DNA of 64,000 nt from Henricia sp. BOLD:AAB3569 (lineage: Eukaryota; Echinodermata; Asteroidea; Spinulosida; Echinasteridae): positions 1,550,001 through 1,614,000 of the forward strand of contig JBBELK010000032.1 of the NCBI GenBank assembly GCA_037783545.1, given 5' to 3'. Under the pieces are notes generated by a model. That model saw nothing but the letters and a program-made list of their open reading frames with translations. It made no database searches and was not told the DNA's origin. Within the stretch, counting starts at the first letter, position 1, and every line of letters starts with the position of its first letter. Shown piece by piece: positions 1 to 10,674 of this stretch. Position numbers and translations under genes: made by a program.

Positions 1-320
1 CCCCCTGGGTGAAAACTTGGGGTTGCGGGATCGAATCCGGCTGCGGTACCTGTGCCCTTGGGCAAGGCACTCAGCCACACTTGCTCCATCCTTCGGAAGG
101 GATGTAAAGCTGTTGGTCCAGTGTGTTAGGAAATGGTAATGCACTCTAAAGATCCCAGAGCATTCTTTCGTGAAGAGCAAGGGGATTCCCCGGTGTCTCT
201 GGCCATTTCTAATTTCTAATTCTTAATGGGTTTCCTCACGCTTACGAGTGACAGTGCAATGAGCACTATTGAGGAATCATTGGTATGAATACCAGAAAGA
301 AATAATAATAATAATAATAC
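1..320 (+). mobile_element. SINE, cut by window start
   Basis: A B box (GGATCGAATCC, 28-38) is followed by GCCCTTGGGCAAGGCACTCA, a body with AAGGGATGTAAAGC, and a (AAT)n tail at 300-319. This is the same family as 39905-40082, 20405-20665 and 44405-44755. The A-box half is missing or diverged. Confidence 0.7.
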
Positions 321-504
321 GTACGCAGTGTATATTTTGTCGTTTTCCCGTGAAAAAAAAATGGAATCAATTCCGAGTGGAATTGCGATTCCTTTCTGGA
401 ATCGGAGTCGACTCCGAAAGTGCTGGAGTCGCCCAAGCGCTTTAAGCCAGCATGTCTATTATTCGGTTACGTAACCACCGCATTCCGGACGGCAGTCTGT
501 GAAA

Positions 505-873
505 GTCGGACCCTCCGGATCTTTGTTAAAAATTGATATTTAACGAACAGAAAGTACCTAGTTTGACTTCTAAATACGCTTACATACCTTTTATTACCAT
601 GTTTTGCACTAATTTGTAATCATACACCACATCGACTATCCACAAAGTGAAATTTTCGAGTAAGAAATAGGCGTAGGAAGTGCAGTACACTAAGAAAAAA
701 AAAATTTTTTTTTTTTTCCACGCCGCATCTTTAAAAATAAGGCCTGTACATGGCGGTAAAAGGTATGGAAGCGTATTAAGAAGTCAAACTAAGCACTTCC
801 TGTTCATTAAATAGCCATTTTTGAAAAAGATCCGGAAGATCTAGAAGGATCCGGAGGGTCCGTTTTTCACCCA
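505..873. mobile_element. Degenerate inverted-repeat element
   Basis: The segment CGGACCCTCCGGATC near 508-522 is repeated inverted near 846-862, with further matches inward (AAGTCAAACTA, GGTAATAAAAGGTATG type). A homopolymer A/T run (692-718) lies inside. No coding region. Confidence 0.55.
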
Positions 874-1017
874 CACCCATTCCGGACGACGAAGCAGTGA
901 ACACGATGTTGAAGGAGCGAATGTTTGCAAACGTTGGCACCAACTTTTGCCCAATGTGGAACGGATTGTTTGCCAAAATACGTTGACAAGATGGCGACGT
1001 TGTAACTTGTATGTAAT

Positions 1018-1515
1018 AGGGGCGTTCGAGACGCTTACACCGGGTAACAGGGGGTTTACACCGGGGGAAGCCCCCAGAAGATGCAAAACGAACGACACGG
1101 GGTCTCGCTTTGAATTCTGGGAACACGTGGTCAAAGGTTCATAAACGCCGTTATCGTTTGACTCGGGATGGAAAATTAAGCCGGCGCCACGCAAAAATAG
1201 TAGCCAGAGCTAAAGTACCGAAATAAACTTCGTCAATGCCCACAGACATCTACTGGTTCAGCAAAATGTATTTTCAGCCCAATTCCCTCCTATTTTGTGT
1301 CATAAATAAGTGTTTTTCTTCGTACTCACCGTGTTACACGAGGTAAGCATCTCGAACGCCCCCTATAGGTGACGTCATTACACCTTGCTTTACACCACAG
1401 ACCCGCAAGCTCGGGTGGTGGCTGCCACCGGGGCAGACTCGTGTATCACGTGATGGCTAAAAGAACGCTCCGGTGTAAGTTGGTGTTACCCGGTGTCAGC
1501 ATCTCGAACGCCCCT
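1018..1515. mobile_element. Inverted-repeat element with AAT target duplication
   Basis: The ends AGGGGCGTTCGAGA and TCTCGAACGCCCCT are inverted, continuing into TTACACCGGGTAAC. AAT flanks both sides (1015-1017 and 1516-1518). A further TCTCGAACGCCCCC copy sits inside at 1350, so the element may be nested or duplicated. Confidence 0.6.
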
Positions 1516-1629
1516 AATGTGGTTCACCGTTGCCTTCCAAATGTTGATAAAATGCGACACGTTGATTGCGTCTCGAAGAGAAGAAACCACGAAAGGTATG
1601 GCGTGTGGAACGTTGCAATATTCGATAAT

Positions 1630-1790
1630 GCACAATTATATGTGCGATGTTAAATATATATGTGCGATGTTTTTTTCATATGTGTGCGATGTTGAAAATA
1701 TATGTGCAATAATTTGACATATATATATGCAATGTTAAAAATATATGTGGGATATTTCGACATATATGTGGGATATTTCAATGTGTGGGG
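1630..1790 (+). repeat. ATATGTGCGATG tandem array
   Basis: Degenerate units of about 25 bp (ATATATGTGCGATGTT) repeat about seven times and lead directly into the 192-bp palindrome. The mirror-image array is at 24046-24330. Confidence 0.8.
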
Positions 1791-1982
1791 TAGACTTGGT
1801 TCCAAGTCCGAGATCCTGTTTTGTTTTCCGTTTCCGATTTTTGAAATGTATGGACAGGGAACTAGTCTATTTCGGTTCAGAATCTCGAGATTCTGAACCG
1901 AAATAGACTAGTTCCCTGTCCATACATTTCAAAAATCGGAAACGGAAAACAAAACAGGATCTCGGACTTGGAACCAAGTCTA
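1791..1982. repeat. Perfect 192-bp spacerless palindrome
   Basis: Two 96-bp arms are exact reverse complements, with the centre at CTC|GAG (1886/1887) and no loop. I checked every base by eye and found no mismatch. It starts TAGACTTGG and ends CCAAGTCTA. Confidence 0.95.
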
Positions 1983-3780
1983 TAAGCCTTTTTGAGGTAT
2001 GGCGGATACTATACCTGTCGCTAGAGGGCGCCCTGTCATTTGGGTAAACGCATCTAAAAATGGCAGACGGTTACCGTAGCGTGTACGTTGTTGTATTAAA
2101 ATGCTTATCAAAACTTCATCTGTTTGACTGTTTAAAGATAACCTGACGACCAATATTGTACGTGGTTTTGGAAATAGGATAATTGTCTATTGTATAAGAA
2201 CAACTTTTAGTCTGTTTGTGGCAGATTTTGATCGTTTTCGTTATTGTTTTGCCTAGCATACGTGAAAAACGTCGTATACTTCAAAAATTGCTGATTCGTT
2301 CACGCACGTTTCTAAAGTCCGATAGGGTAAGAATTGATAATTTAACCAATAATATTTTGGAAAGAATTTACGAGTCGGACGTCACATAAACCCTCCTGCA
2401 CTAAACGTATAAGACATCTCGGAAGATTTCTTAGTTTTTCCTCGTAAAATCTTCACTTTTTCCCCCTCCAAAATTTGTTCTTTTCATTTGCACTTTAGAA
2501 AATGTATGGAATTAGAAAAAGTATGGAATTCTTTCCAAGGTCTAAAACAATATGGTCAAGTTATCAATTCTTTCCCGTGGTTTCTGGAAGTTCACATGTA
2601 AAGTTCTTTGACAGTTTTGACATCTGTATTTTCAGATTTGCCAATGAATAAACTCAGTGTCGCGCGGCTTCTAGTTATCTTGTTTCACTTGGCTCTTTTA
2701 TTTACACTCATTTGTCAATGGCCAAAACAAAATTTCATGTATTAGCTGTATTTTTTAGTGTTTCACAACTTGCATAGTCAAGCTTTATGAATAATTAGGA
2801 ATGAACACGATGGGGAATAGGAAATTTTCTTCATTATGAGCAGAATGTTCAATGACCAGTTCTCTTATCAGAGTTTTGACTGTACCATAACATGATGGAA
2901 GCTTAAGATGGAGTGATTTTTAGAGCACCTATACATGCATAGTTAATGGTACTATCGATTGGTAAATTCTTAAAAACGGTGATGAATTGAGAGCCTGTGT
3001 CGAGAAAACTACATACAAATAGTCTAACACTGATTATAAGAGCACTGTTAATTCAAAGTAATGCTTATAACAAGGACAAATTTGGGTCCCAACTCTTTCT
3101 TCTTCTTTTTCAAGATTGGTATTACAAAATTTAACTATTATAACAAGTTAATTTGGAAAAAGCTGCAATTTCTTCCAGGAATGATGATAAGGCACATTGT
3201 TGGTTTTCAGCCAGTCGTGCAGTCATGCAGGATCTACAGCTTGTAAACTCAAACTGTCATTTGTAGGCCTATTATTCATCTGGACTATAATTAAAAGAGC
3301 CAAAAGACACAAATTAAAACATAACACACTGATTGGTCTTTTGGGAAACAGTCATAGCGTAACTTAGCTAGTTAAAATAGACCCTATACTAAGCTAAGGC
3401 TTTAGGCAAACACATAGCACGTTATAGAGTAGACCAAGGCTTGCTTCACTAGTTTCACTAGGCCTAGCCCAACTTTGCTCGGTTTCCTTTGCATGTGTCC
3501 ATCATTTTGATATATGACCGTGCGCGCGTTGGGTACGCCACGGGCTAGGCGCATCCTATGCCTTAATGCTGGGTTAAATCAGCCAGATTAACACATATCA
3601 TGTGCCGTAGATAAATGAGTATCTTTAACCCGTCCATTACCGTAATTAAGCACTAAAATGTCATTTAAAAAAGGCGGCTTTAGCCGTCAGTAAAAATGTA
3701 AACGTACACCCACCCGCACAAACGTACGTACAAACGTCGGCCATTTTGGTTTATTTTACCCAAATCAAAGGGCGCCCTCT
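1983..3780. other. Non-coding stretch, no gene seen
   Basis: AT-rich single-copy-looking DNA. A GTCGCTAGAGGGCGC word at about 2028 recurs at 4624 and in the satellite at 46.9-49.4 kb. Only short random open frames are present. Confidence 0.5.
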
Positions 3781-3799
3781 ATAAGGCAGCCATACTTGG

Positions 3800-3928
3800 G
3801 TCGCGGTGTTAGTGATATATGGGCGTGATCTTTCATAGATTGGTTCCCGATCCCTATAGATTGGTTCGCTTATTGCGAAAATAGGGATCGGTAAAGGGCA
3901 GCCATGACGGGCAGAATTCTGCCCGTCA
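3800..3928. repeat. Dispersed repeat ending in a 24-bp palindrome
   Basis: The ATAGATTGGTTCCCGATCCC segment is related, inverted, to 23930-24030. It ends with a perfect palindrome, TGACGGGCAGAA/TTCTGCCCGTCA, at 3905-3928. Confidence 0.6.
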
Positions 3929-4190
3929 CGTGGTTATTATTATTTTTATTTTTTTAGTAAGTGCGCAGATTTTGCATTGACATTTGTAACTTGGCCGTGC
4001 GTGTCGAACATATCCAATTATGTAAATAAAGTACATTGCCTAAAGCAAAGGACTTGGCCAATTTTTAAATATAAAAAACACAATGCGCACGCGCAAAGAC
4101 GACCAATTACAGATCAAGATGAAGCGCACTTTACCTGTCCTTATATTCTCCTGTGTGGAATATGTGGACGAGAACCAGTCTACCTTCTAG

Positions 4191-4603
4191 CTTAGAGAAA
4201 TTATGAAATAAGAAGGGGTCTTAAAATCGATTTATTCAGACAAGTAGGCACTTTTTGTTACGATTCTTCAGCTGTAATATAAGAAATATTCATGTAGAAT
4301 CATCATCAATCAGCTTTATCGTCATAGCAATCGATTTAATTAGTCAAACAAATTAATTGCGAAGTTGTATCCAGTGCCGGAATTAAGCCGCCTTAATCTT
4401 AGAGAAATTGGGAAATAAGAAGGGGTCTTAAAATGCGATTTATTCAGACAAGAAGGCACTTTTAATTTAGATTTTTCAACTGAAGCATAAGAACAACTCA
4501 TATAGAATCACAATCAACCAGCTTTATAGTCAAAGCCATCGATTTAATTAGTCAAACAAATTAATTGCGAAGTTGTATCCAGTGCGCGAAGCCGCCTTAG
4601 ATA
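4191..4603. repeat. Two-copy tandem duplication, about 208 bp
   Basis: Both copies start near CTTAGAGAAATT and share GAAATAAGAAGGGGTCTTAA and AAGTTGTATCCAGTGC. The copies differ at scattered bases. Confidence 0.8.
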
Positions 4604-4677
4604 TGTTTTGTGCACGCACATGCGTCGCTAGAGGGCGCTCTTTGCACCTCCTTCAAAATGGCCGCGAAAATGTCGAA

Positions 4678-4863
4678 ATGGCCGTACGAGCAAAAACAAT
4701 GAACAACAAAGACATGTTTTGTGTCAAATTTGGGGATTCCGTGGCCTGCTTTTTGGAAGTTGGAACAAGAGATGTTCGCATGCTCGTCTGTTCACCAGTT
4801 CACGCCAAACTGAGGGGCGCCGAAGCCAGTTGGCACGATCGATTTTGCTTGCATTCGTCATGA
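4678..4863 (+). CDS. Hypothetical short open frame, unproven
   Basis: A 61-codon frame from ATG at 4678 starts MAVRAKTMNNKDMFCVKF and ends HSS. It has mixed composition without repeats and follows a GC-rich, CG-containing stretch. I recognise no domain, and no splice site clearly extends it. It could be a first exon or chance. Confidence 0.15.
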   Translation: MAVRAKTMNNKDMFCVKFGDSVACFLEVGTRDVRMLVCSPVHAKLRGAEASWHDRFCLHSS

Positions 4864-6283
4864 ATCTTTGTGAACAACGTCGGCGCATGGTGGGTCGGCG
4901 CCTGTGGCTGTGCAGCTTCGCCGCCGCCGAGTGGCTATACGCCTATAGTTAGGTAATGTTATGCACCTTGTACTGATACTGTATACTCCCTGTATACCTA
5001 TCGGTAAGAGTTGAGAACTGCGTTCGCCCTTAACTTTTTTCCCAACTGGCCACCAGGACCAGTTGGCTTAAGTTTTGACTGGCCCGTTGGCGTTTCAAGT
5101 GGCCCGGTTCAAATTTCAATTCTGGTTGTTCATTTTACACACAGTCGACCTTATAGTGTTTGCAATAAACACATTTGAGTGAATATTAAAACTAGGAAAG
5201 TTTGATAGTCAAGGTTCTCCCTGGTACAAGTTTGAAAATGTGTGGTTAATTTTTGAGCTATTCTTGGGTCTTAAAAAAAGCTCCTTTGTTTAATACAAAC
5301 TCACACAGATGCATGTTTTTGTGGACATTTTAATATTTTTACTAAGAAAATCTTTAAAAATGGGCAATGAAGCATTTATAAATTTAATGCAAACACTTTT
5401 TATGTAAATTATGGAGGCCAACATAATTTTTTTTTAAATATTTGTCAACATTTATCTACAGTTAGTACATTTTTGTATGATGACTTTTTCATTACATTTT
5501 CACTTTCTGGAAGTCAATAAGCTGCAATCTTACAACCCAAATCCACTGCGACAGTCTGGTCGTCTGGTAAAACTTTTTTCATAGACCAGACCGCTTCCCG
5601 GCCCGGGATCCGGGAACTGCAAGATCTGCAGGATCGACATCGCTAACGGACACGGCCAGTATCCGTTCAGCTTTAAAAATTATCACTGCACGGCACGGCC
5701 TTTCCTTGGATGGACGGGGCAAGGACTGCAGGCAAGGCGAGCCGTGCCAGCAAACCTGCCAGCGAGAGCGGCCGGTCAACTCTAGGCGCAGTGCAGTGGG
5801 CGTCAAAAACTAGCAAAAACACGCGCGCACACGACACACTACACGGACGTTTCATGGCGCCATCTTGGTAACTAGACTTGCTCAAGTCTGAATCGCGACT
5901 CATTGCAGTTGCGGTCTGCACGCGCGCCAGTTTACATACAATCACGCACGCACATAAGTGTCTTGGTGCGGACGGAAGTGTCATAGACTTGGACAAGTCT
6001 ACATGTATTTACTGTCAATGGAGGGCGCTGTTTTCTTGCTTGTTAAAAACAAGATGGACGACCATGCGTGCGTAAAAAAAAATGGAAAATAAAATCTGCC
6101 ACGCTCAACAAAAATGCGGAAACATGAAGAATAAAAGCGCATTAATTAAATTAACGCGGAAATTTCACATACATGGCATGGGTCTATTTGAATTCAACTG
6201 GACAACCGGACCATTCATGGAGGGTTTCTAGCTGGCCCGAGACGATTTCAACTGTCATTCGGCCAACGGACCAGTGCTAATTC

Positions 6284-7519
6284 GGATGTCGGACGCTTCG
6301 CCCCATTTCCACTTCGCCCCATGTCAGTTCGCCCCATACCACTTCGCCCCATTGCTACTTCGCCCCATTGCAACTTCGCCCCATTACCACTTCGCCCCAT
6401 TGCCACTTCGCCCCATTGCCACTTCGCCCCATTGCCACTTCGCCCCATCGCCACTTCGCCCCATTGCCACTTCGCCCCATCGCCACTTCGCCCCATCGCC
6501 ACTTCGCCCCACCTATGCTATTTAGCCGGCAGTCAGTAAAAAAAAAGGGAAAAGAGTCCACCGTGCGTGGTTTTTTTTCGTTGAGAAAATTTCAACTGGC
6601 GAGGATGGTATTTTGAATTCCTCTAGGCCTATTTTTTCCTTAACAACACTATACAGGGCGTTTGGAAAACGGGCAAAAAAAGCGGATTAAAATTGGATTT
6701 CACATTTTTATTTTTCGATTGCTTGCAAACTAAACAAAGAAAAAAACAATATAATAATATTTAATAATATTTAATAATATATTTAATAATATTTAATAAT
6801 AACAATAAAATAATATTTGCCAATTTGTGTATTGTACAAATATCTGCTATTCTTTCTACAACACAAGTTGTCTGATTTGTTCGTTTCGTAAATTTAACTT
6901 GCGTATTAGTTGTTATAAATACTCTTGTTTTCGTAAACTTGTATGTTTTCTGATTTTGATGGATGAAAATGTTTTCAGGCAGTTGAAATATTTGTTCGTA
7001 AATAATATTGTTCTAATGCATAATCTTGTTTTTGATCTTGTTTTCTAGTTTTGTGTTGCTCGAAATTTGTTCGAATACGGCGCGGCGCAACCGATGCGCG
7101 ACACAAACAAAATACGCTCAAAATCATGATGCACGTGGCAATTTGTAGAAAGTCACGTGATTTGAACGACGTGTTTTTTTTACACATCAATTCATAAAAC
7201 CAGTGGCGCAGTGTAAGTTAATTAGGCCTAGGCTATTAATAGGCCTACTCTTCTTTCTTTTTTTTACTGACTGCCGGCTAAATAGCATAGGTGGGGCGAA
7301 GTGGCGATGGGGCGAAGTGGCGATGGGGCGAAGTGGCAATGGGGCGAAGTGGCGATGGGGCGAAGTGGCAATGGGGCGAAGTGGCAATGGGGCGAAGTGG
7401 CAATGGGGCGAAGTGGCAATGGGGCGAAGTGGCAATGGGGCGAAGTAGCAATGGGGCGAAGTGGTATGGGGCGAACTGACATGGGGCGAAGTGGAAATGG
7501 GGCGAAGCGTCCGACATCC
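6284..7519. mobile_element. Foldback transposon with minisatellite terminal repeats
   Basis: A 1236-bp element. The ends are GGATGTCGGACGCTTCGCCC and its exact inverse, flanked by the 9-bp duplication TGCTAATTC (6275-6283 and 7520-7528). Each arm (6284-6546 and 7256-7519) is mostly a tandem array of a 15-bp unit, CTTCGCCCCATTGCCA-like. The roughly 710-bp centre is AT-rich with no transposase. The structure matches Drosophila FB elements, whose arms are also tandem repeats and whose target duplications are 9 bp. Confidence 0.9.
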
Positions 7520-7765
7520 TGCTAATTCGAACGCTGACCCTGTTGACTTATTAAGCATCGTTAAAAGGGTTAACCTGTGCAGATTTGATGGGAAAAACCA
7601 ATATTTTGGGTGAGAATAGTTTAAGATTTTGTGAGGAAACACTTAGAAATTTTCCAGTCTGTTTGTACACGAGTTCTGAAGCCATAATAAACTTCTCATT
7701 TGTGAATATATACTCTACAATTCTTTAAAGATGCTCGTCATACTATAGGGACTGCTAACCCAATC

Positions 7766-8357
7766 TACCCCTAGAACTATGGGGGATAATGTATCCCCCA
7801 TAGGTACCGGTAATGTTTTTTTTTCCAATATGGCGGCGCCTGAACTTTAAGATCGGACAGAAACGTTTTCAGCTAGCGCAATAATCCGCTGCCCAATCGC
7901 CACCAAACTCCGTCTGATAGTTCTTGAGACACTCACCTTGCGTGTGTCTACGGAATTTCGGTACCATTTGTCCATTAAATTCTCCTAAAAAATGTTGGGA
8001 AATGAACGGGAACATGTGCGATGCATCCACATGCGTGATCCAGGCATTTGGTAAAAGCCGGAGCTCCCGGAGTTGCCGGAACAGCTGGGACCAATAACAA
8101 AATCCAAGCAGTTCCGGCATGTGCGACCACGCATGTGGTCGCACATGTTCCCGTTCATTTCCCAACATTTTTTAGGAGAATTTAATGGACAAATGGTACC
8201 GAAATTCCTTAGACACATGCAAGGTGAGTGTCTCAAGAACTATCAGACGGAGTTTGGTGGCGATTGGGCAGCGGATTATTGCGCTAGCCGAAAACGTTTC
8301 TGTCCGATCTTAAAGTTCAGGCGCCGCCATACATTATCCCCCATAGTTCTAGGGGTA
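7766..8357. mobile_element. 592-bp foldback element with 9-bp target duplication
   Basis: Inverted ends TACCCCTAGAACTATGGGGG, flanked by AACCCAATC at 7757-7765 and 8358-8366. The arms are about 240 bp with a centre of about 90 bp around 8035-8125, and include a CGACCACGCATGTGGTCG palindrome. The left arm carries an insertion of about 35 bp relative to the right. Both arms keep the same open frame (FPFISQHFLGEFNGQMV), but this is a mirror effect and I recognise no domain. Confidence 0.85.
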
Positions 8358-8366
8358 AACCCAATC

Positions 8367-9320
8367 CACATACACGCCCAGGATTTGAAACGGGTACGCC
8401 AGAGGAAAGGCGAGGAAAGAACCACTACGCCAACCGGACCGCCCTTAAGCAAATTAAATTAAAAATGATCAACGGGGGTTTTACTGCAGGTTGTTTCTTT
8501 CTTATTTGTTTGTTTGAAAGAAGAAATACAAATAAAGCAAACTAACAAAACAGACAAAGTGAGAATTTTATCAATATAAATTTCTTTATATTATTTATAA
8601 CAATTTAAAACAATGTAACGGTACAATCTGGACGATTCCAAGATTTTGGGTATCAGGCTATAAATAGTTTCATTATGTAATAATGTACGACTAACTAATT
8701 TTTTGACAAAATTAAAACCTCCCAGATATATTTATAGATGTTTAAAAATCATACACCTCGGGCGACAGACAAAAAAAGGAACATAGTTAGTCACACGAAT
8801 GTGGTCACGTGACGTCTGACTGTCGCGTTCCTACATAATCATGATAATGCCGTATTCCACTCATGCTCGCGGGATAACTAATATTATCTTCAAGCAAAAT
8901 TGACGCACTAATAACACGCGCACTCTGCAAGTACTACATACTGTACTCCGCGCATATGCGTAGGGACAGTTATCTTGGAATACCATGGTGCATTTACCGG
9001 TACGCAGAGTGCAATATGAAACATTATCACACTGTTGGTTGCCATGGATCCACCAATCAAAACGACGGATTCAAGACTGCTTGAAGATATATTAAGTTAT
9101 CAACATTTGAAGTTATACAGGGTGTATCAGAAAAAGTAGACACTCATAAAATTGTAGATAAATGAAAATTGTAGTATTTTTAGAAAATTGGCTCACAAAT
9201 ATTGAAATATCGGTAGACATAGGTTTCGAGTTTTCATTAACGTCATCATCATGTTGGGAATTTCACACCTGGCTGAACAGGGGCTAGTTTTGTAAACAAA
9301 GCTAAAATTAACTTGCGCAT
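8367..9320. other. Intergenic stretch, no gene seen
   Basis: Starts with a tRNA-like remnant (AGGATTTGAAACGGGTACG, 8380-8400). The rest is AT-rich with no open frame of note. Confidence 0.4.
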
Positions 9321-9423
9321 AAAAATGGAAGATGCAAAACAGGATCAAGGAGCACGGGAGGTCAATTTGACATGTCCTTTTTTTGCTATCAGCTTATCAG
9401 AAAGTATAGCTTTACAGAAAGTG

Positions 9424-10035
9424 TGTACCTTGAAGGGGCATCGGGGCCAACTCAGCAGGGCATAAGGCCATTGGCCTTGGAGCCTTGGTTAATGTCAAGG
9501 CCTGGGATAGGGTATGCTGGCCAAGTTGGCCCCAGAAAGTGTATCTTGAAGGGGCATCGAGGCCAACTCAGCAGGGCATGAGGCCAACTCAGCAGGGCAT
9601 GAGGCCAACTCAGCAGGGCATAAGGCCATTGGCTTTGGTAGCCTTGGTTAATGTCAAAGCCTGGGATTGAACCCTTTCGAACACGTGCGAATATGCCATT
9701 TTGGGAGTCAAATAATGCTGAGTCATTGTGGAAGCAATGTGCGTGCGGGTTGTGTGTGTCTCTTGTGGGCGTAACGCGGTTTAGTTCACCAATGGGAGCC
9801 TCATCATAGCGCGTTACGTGCGCTATGGACACACACAACGCGCACGCACATTGCTTCCACATTGACGCAGCATTGTTTTACTCCCAAAATGACGTCATTG
9901 GCACGAGCTCAATAGGGCATGATGGCCAAGTTGGCTTCAGAAAGTGTATCTTGAAGGGGCATCGGGGCCAACTCAGCAGGGCATGAGGCCATTGGCCTTG
10001 GTGACTTTGGTTAATGTCAAAGCCTGGATTGGTTG
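9424..10035 (+). repeat. GGGGCCAACTCAGCAGGGCA dispersed tandem repeat
   Basis: Repeats combine GAAGGGGCATCGGGGCCAAC, CAGCAGGGCATRAGGCC and TTAATGTCAARGCCTGG modules. Copies occur at 9424-9665 and 9905-10035, interrupted by the foldback at 9697-9891. The same family lies inverted at 55690-56165. Confidence 0.8.
9697..9891. mobile_element. 195-bp foldback inserted in the dispersed repeat
   Basis: The arms begin CATTTTGGGAGT and include GGAAGCAATGTGCGTGC with its inverse. The loop is about 60 bp. No clear target duplication. Confidence 0.75.
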
Positions 10036-10080
10036 CATTTCTGTCACAGTTGCTAATGTTTGTTCATTATGTATTCACAG

Positions 10081-10169
10081 ATTAGAGATGGAGCCCACAG
10101 ACTGTGGAGCTTCATATTACACACTACAAAAATGGACGTGTTGCCATGGATACTGAAAACACAGGAGAG
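10081..10169 (+). CDS. Possible internal exon of an unrecognised gene
   Basis: Bounded by GTATTCACAG and GAG|GTGAGT. One frame is fully open and contains MDVLPWILKTQE. The splice sites are good but the link to other exons is unproven. It may belong to the candidate gene ending at 16481. Confidence 0.3.
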
Positions 10170-10674
10170 GTGAGTTTTTGGCCATCATTCCAATTTTATT
10201 ACAGTGGAATTTCGCTATAATGAACACCAAAAAGAACATTCAGCTACAGTGAACATCGCTCATGGCTCCCAATCATTTGTTCACGTTAAACGCCACCAAA
10301 ACAAACACTTGTATGGTTCAGATACGATGCCCATTTATGGTGACTTTCCACTGTATTAAAACTTGTCTAGCTTCTGCTTATAGGCATGCATGGGTAGGGC
10401 TTCCTCAAAGATGATATAGCAGCAAAAGTGCAAGATAGCCCACCCATGCGAAATCAATTCAATAAAGTGAAGTATGTAAAAGCACCATTTTAGTAATAAG
10501 CAAACTAGACGCGCCTTGTGTCTGTTTGACATGCCTCTCGTAGTGTAATCTGTGTCGCGGCGAATAGTTACAGCGGCATCCACACTTGGGATGAGAGAAA
10601 AGTCGTAAGGGCTTTATCGGGATTCCAACCTGACACCTGTGACTCACTGGGCAGAAGCTCTACCATCTGAGCTA

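Noticed and set aside
6248-7642. Proline/histidine-rich or 'GAKWQWGEVAMGRS' repeat proteins on both strands
   Set aside because: They arise from the 15-bp minisatellite in the foldback arms. A 15-bp unit stays in frame on all strands automatically.
7869-8462. Small protein with FGGDWAADYC in the 7.8-8.4 kb foldback
   Set aside because: Present on both strands because of the inverted arms. No homolog recognised, so it is left as a note under the element, not called a gene.
9325-9444. Possible first exon starting MEDAKQDQGAREVNL
   Set aside because: The ATG is in a plausible context, but the frame runs into the dispersed repeat and no convincing donor connects it to 10081.
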